Shown: piece by piece, positions 60,464 through 64,000 of the stretch
Position numbering within the stretch: the stretch's first letter is position 1
Layout: each line of letters opens with the position of its first letter
DNA from: Mortierella sp. BCC40632
Taxonomy: Eukaryota; Mortierellomycota; Mortierellomycetes; Mortierellales; Mortierellaceae
Assembly: GCA_011634665.1 (NCBI GenBank)
Contig: WAEK01000009.1
Location: forward strand, 1,355,501 to 1,419,500
Length of the DNA: 64,000 bases
Reading direction: 5' to 3'
Position numbers and translations under genes: made by a program
The notes under the pieces: generated by a model
What the model saw: the letters and a program-made list of their open reading frames with translations, nothing else
Told to the model about the DNA's origin: nothing
The model's database searches: none

Positions 60464-63400
60464 TCACTCTACTTCATGCTTATTTGTACAATAACGTTGG
60501 ATCAAAAGTGCCAGGCCTTTGGTCAACAGTGGCTTGGTAAGGTACTCATCCATGCCTGCCTTGATACACAGCTAGAGTCACCAACAGAAAGAAAAGAGCC
60601 CGCCATATCTTGATTAGTCTCCTTTTCACCTTCACATGCGTCTCGGTCTACTCGCATTCTCTTAACATCTATTATCTTATCCTAGAACAACATACCTCTT
60701 TCGTGGACGGTTGAATGTCTGCACTCAGTCCAATGATCGGAATCCTGTGTGCAGTTCCTCCTTCAGTTTCTTTTGAACGCTCAGCTTCGAGTTCGCGCAG
60801 TTTCCTGGTTGCTGCGAGTCCATCCATAATAGGCATATGCTAAGTCGTGTGAATAAAATAAAACCATAGATCATTAGAAAAAGTCCACGCAGAGTTGGAC
60901 TAGTGGTGGACTCTGGACGTTCAGAGAGTGGCTGACACCAGGCGAGCTATCCTGGATCAGGAAAAGACCCGATCAGATCTGAGGAGCAGGACAGAGCTCT
61001 GAACCTAAAACCATTTAAACTCAGCCTCTCTCCATTTCTTCTCTCCCCACAACTCAACAATTGATAGCTGCCAAAAAGGGTGGAAGACTTACATGGTCAA
61101 AGATCGCCACTGTGTAGTGGCCTTGATCCGAGGCGAGCCACTCTTCGAGAGCCTCTTGACCATTGTTGGCAATCTTGACATTCATCCCGAGCTTGGAGAG
61201 TTGCCTAGTAAGTGGAGATCATTCAACCAAAGTACCAATCATGCATCCGTGTGAGTATCCTGCTTACTCTCTATCGGAAGAAACCCCATGCCAGTTATTC
61301 ATCTGTACTCGATGCACACAATCGTCACTTACTTTTGAAGAATCTTTTTGTGAGACATAGTCATCCTCAGCCACCAGGACATTCTTTCCGCGACAGCTCT
61401 GGAGCTCTTTCTCTGTCAGTAACAGAGTCAGCGCATCATTGTTTCGTCGTTTTGGCATCTCCTTGCTGCCATCAGCATTGCTGGTCCCTCTCCGAATCTC
61501 GAACGAGCTTTTCATGATTGAATTGCTCCGCCCTGGGTTACTTGGAGCCTCCACGTCGGCATCTGCCTCTGTTCCATCATCGATCCCTCGATCTGCCGGG
61601 ACCGACTCTTTTGTTTCTCTCGCGATAGACATCAGATCTTCCAAGCTGTTTCCCATGTCTGTGTCGTCGTCGAGTACCGGATGTATGGTAGCCACTCTCT
61701 CCATCCTCTCCATTCGCCGCCGCCTCTCCTTTCGATCCTTGGATCTTCCGGCGTTTCGATTGAGGAGCTCCAGTTCTGGATGATTCAGGAGATCGAGCTC
61801 GAGTCCGCAGTTGAGATTGAGAGGCTTCACTTGACAACGACGTATCTTCAGATCCTGAAGATTCCTCATCCTGCATCCCCATACTCTCCTCATCTCGTCT
61901 TCGTCGAAGCTCCAGACCATCATCATCAGTAGCGAGTTCCGAGATGGTGGTGGTGTCGGTATCAACATCCATGCCAGGATTGTCATGTCGATTGAACATA
62001 TTGTACATTATCTGAAGGATCTTCATCCGTCTCACGGGTTTGATTAGCCGACACACCTGGAATGACGATGTCACCATCCTTGGCTCTGTTCCTTGCTCTG
62101 TAGACGATGTTGGAGGAATAGGTCGAGTCAAGGTCACGAATCCACGCGACTTGCGCTTCTTGAACAGTTGTGATGGTCGGAGAGACGTAGATCGGCGTGA
62201 AGTGTTTCCATAGGTCCTGCTATTGGCTCCAACACCAGTGACTCCTTTGGCGGCCACAGCTAATGACGTTGATGCCTCAGCACTACTCATGGCCTTCTCC
62301 ATAAAGTCCATCTCCGATGAATGCATGACTCGCCCTCTACCTCCAACATCAATCTGACCTGACTCAGGCTCTTCCATCTCTTGTGGGACTCTCTTTGAGG
62401 ACGGAGGGAGGATCCATCGCAAGGTGTCGGTGGTTGGAGACAACAGGAGAACGAATGCCACCACAGGAGAAGGATACAGTCGATCCAGATCTGCCGAGTC
62501 GAGGACATTATCCACAATGATGATGTCAAACGGTTCCAAGCTATCCAGATCTAGTGCTGAGGAGAGTCGATCATTCTCAGTCGCCAATGAGCCATTGGGG
62601 ACGGTGTTTTTCCCATGAGAGTTGGCTGAAGCAGATGTTGAGGATGAGGATGAGGACAGAGATGAGGTTGTTGACACATCGGCTGAGAGGGTCAATCCGA
62701 TGGCTCCACTTTTGATGGCATGGTTTACACTGTCGTACTCGAAACACTTGGATGTGCACATGGCCCTCACAATCTGTTCTCGTAGCTGTACATTTGGAGA
62801 GAGGATCATGACACGACGATCTCGGAGCATGCCGAGTCGCAGGTCCAGTTGACGGGAGCATTCATCGATTCTTAGAGACTCAGGATGTTCTCGCTCCTCA
62901 GCATCCCCTGGAGTCCTCAGCTTTGCCATAAATGTGAATGTGGATCCTTGGCCCTTGATAGATTTGACATCGATCTTACCATGCATGTGGGTAATCAGCT
63001 CTGCACAGATCGAGAGTCCTAGTCCAGTGCCTGTTGTAAAACAAAAGTACCGCCTTGTGTTAGTCTACCATCCAAACAAGACGGAGGAAAAGAGAGTAGC
63101 TGTCCAAGGGTTTCATTCTATTGCTGGACCTACCTCCATACTTCCTGGTCGTACCATTGTCGGTCTGTTGGAACGAAACAAAGAGCATCGTTTGTTCTTC
63201 AGGACTCAATCCGATTCCTGAATCCTTGACAGCACAGTGTAGGATAATCTCATCTCCTTGCAAATTGCTTTCATCCTTGGATGAGGCTGATGAGGTTGAT
63301 AGCTTTCGATGGCCAACCAGAGTCGATGGTTGAGGTGTTTGAAGAAGGTTGTTCTGAGGATCCTTTACGGCAGCTCCAAAGCCATTGACATTCTTGTCAG

Positions 63401-64000
63401 CAGGTCCCTGGATCGTCTCGCGTTTCTTGAATTCATGCCAAATCTCAATAACCACATTCCCATTGGTCGAGAACTTGATCGCATTACCAATCAGGTTCAT
63501 CAGGATTTGCTTCAACCGGTCAGGATCTCCGATTAGGACCAAGGGAAGCGTCTCATCAAAGAGGATAACCAGCTCCAGTCCTTTCTTAGAGGCCAGAGGA
63601 ACCAGGAGATCACAGACATCTAGGTCAGAAGTGAAGATAATTTGGATTAGTACACACGCTCAACTGTAGGCTATTGCGAAAGTAGTTCGGAGTCACACCA
63701 GCCTCAGTCCTTACCTCCAACAATCTCCTCGAAACACAGTGGAAGATACTCCAGAGTGACCTTGTCAGCCTTCAGCTTGCTGAAATTGAGGAGATCATCC
63801 ACAATCCGGATCAGCATCTCACAAGAAGCCTTGGCCATGTCTACAAACTCAAACTGTTCATCTGAGAGTCCACTCGAGTCTCTCAGGAGCGACAGCATGC
63901 CGAGGATTCCAGAGAACGGGCTAACAGGTATAGCATTCAAGAGGTCAGCAATCTGCAAGTAGATTGGTCTTTGGCGAGTGTCGCCATGGCTCAGCTCTCA
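60464..64000 (-). CDS. Tandem paralogue of the group X hybrid histidine kinase, 5' part beyond window; receiver out of frame
   Basis: The visible exons correspond one to one with the last six of the neighbouring kinase: 63715-63920 (after the H-box), 63134-63619 (HATPase), 61333-63030 (HATPase end, receiver-like domain, linker), 61093-61204, 60696-60839 and 60464-60571. HATPase motifs NLIGNAIKF, DSGIGL and GTGLGLSI are intact. Compared with copy 1 there is one extra T in the run near 61610 and another in the run near 61347, plus two in-frame three-base insertions (near 61722 and 60775). The first extra T ends the frame soon after (RERNKRVGPGRSRDR then stop), so the C-terminal receiver with its Asp and Lys would not be translated. 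All splice sites and receiver sequence behind it are preserved, so a recent mutation or an assembly error are both possible. The C-terminal tail after RRYC differs from copy 1. Confidence 0.75.
60485..64000. repeat. Tandem duplication, copy 2
   Basis: Same orientation as 46660-50163. The match starts just before the stop codon and runs off the window end, so the duplicated unit extends further right. Confidence 0.93.

Overview
The window is nuclear DNA of an intron-rich, early-diverging filamentous fungus. A Mucoromycota/Mortierellaceae-type genome is my best guess. The evidence is short GT-AG introns with recognisable exon joins in most genes, fungal-specific families (Kre6/Skn1-type GH16, group X hybrid histidine kinases), a PPWD1 cyclophilin that budding yeast lacks, a DIRS-type retrotransposon, and many poly-A/poly-T and GA tracts. 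All spliced models below were built by hand from splice consensus, reading phase and family conservation. Nothing was aligned by computer.

Left part (1-11.7 kb): three minus-strand genes, namely condensin subunit Brn1/CAP-H (3' end outside the window), an unrecognised ~205-residue protein, and kinetochore protein CENP-O/Mcm21. CENP-O is divergent from an F-box/ankyrin gene on the plus strand. A six-exon REEP/TB2-DP1-HVA22 ER-shaping gene follows.

Middle (11.7-39 kb): a nine-exon family X DNA polymerase (BRCT, lyase, palm) with a very long disordered N-terminus; an O-fucosyltransferase-like type II membrane protein on the minus strand with a 139-bp GA tract upstream; a DUF202 membrane protein; a mitochondrial EngB-type GTPase divergent from the WD40-cyclophilin PPWD1; EMC2 of the ER membrane complex; a giant Kre6/Skn1-like protein whose GH16 catalytic motif is altered; and a three-span membrane protein of unknown function.

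Mobile block (39.2-46.2 kb): a 4.2-kb DIRS-like element with inverted termini and an internal complementary region (gag, RT-RNase H-MT and tyrosine recombinase on the minus strand). It sits directly against the terminal repeat of a degraded hAT transposon, and the junction suggests that it inserted one base inside that terminal repeat.

Right part (46.6-64 kb): a 14-exon group X hybrid histidine kinase of about 3,400 residues (pseudokinase, P-loop ATPase, GAF, PAS, HisKA, HATPase, pseudo-receiver, receiver). Upstream lies the 3' part of a tandem paralogue, displaced by ~13.83 kb. The paralogue is nearly identical over long stretches, introns included, but two single-base insertions put its receiver out of frame.

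The host genes are housekeeping genes without operon-like logic. The points of most interest are the DIRS/hAT nesting, the tandem kinases with patchy identity, and the altered GH16 site.
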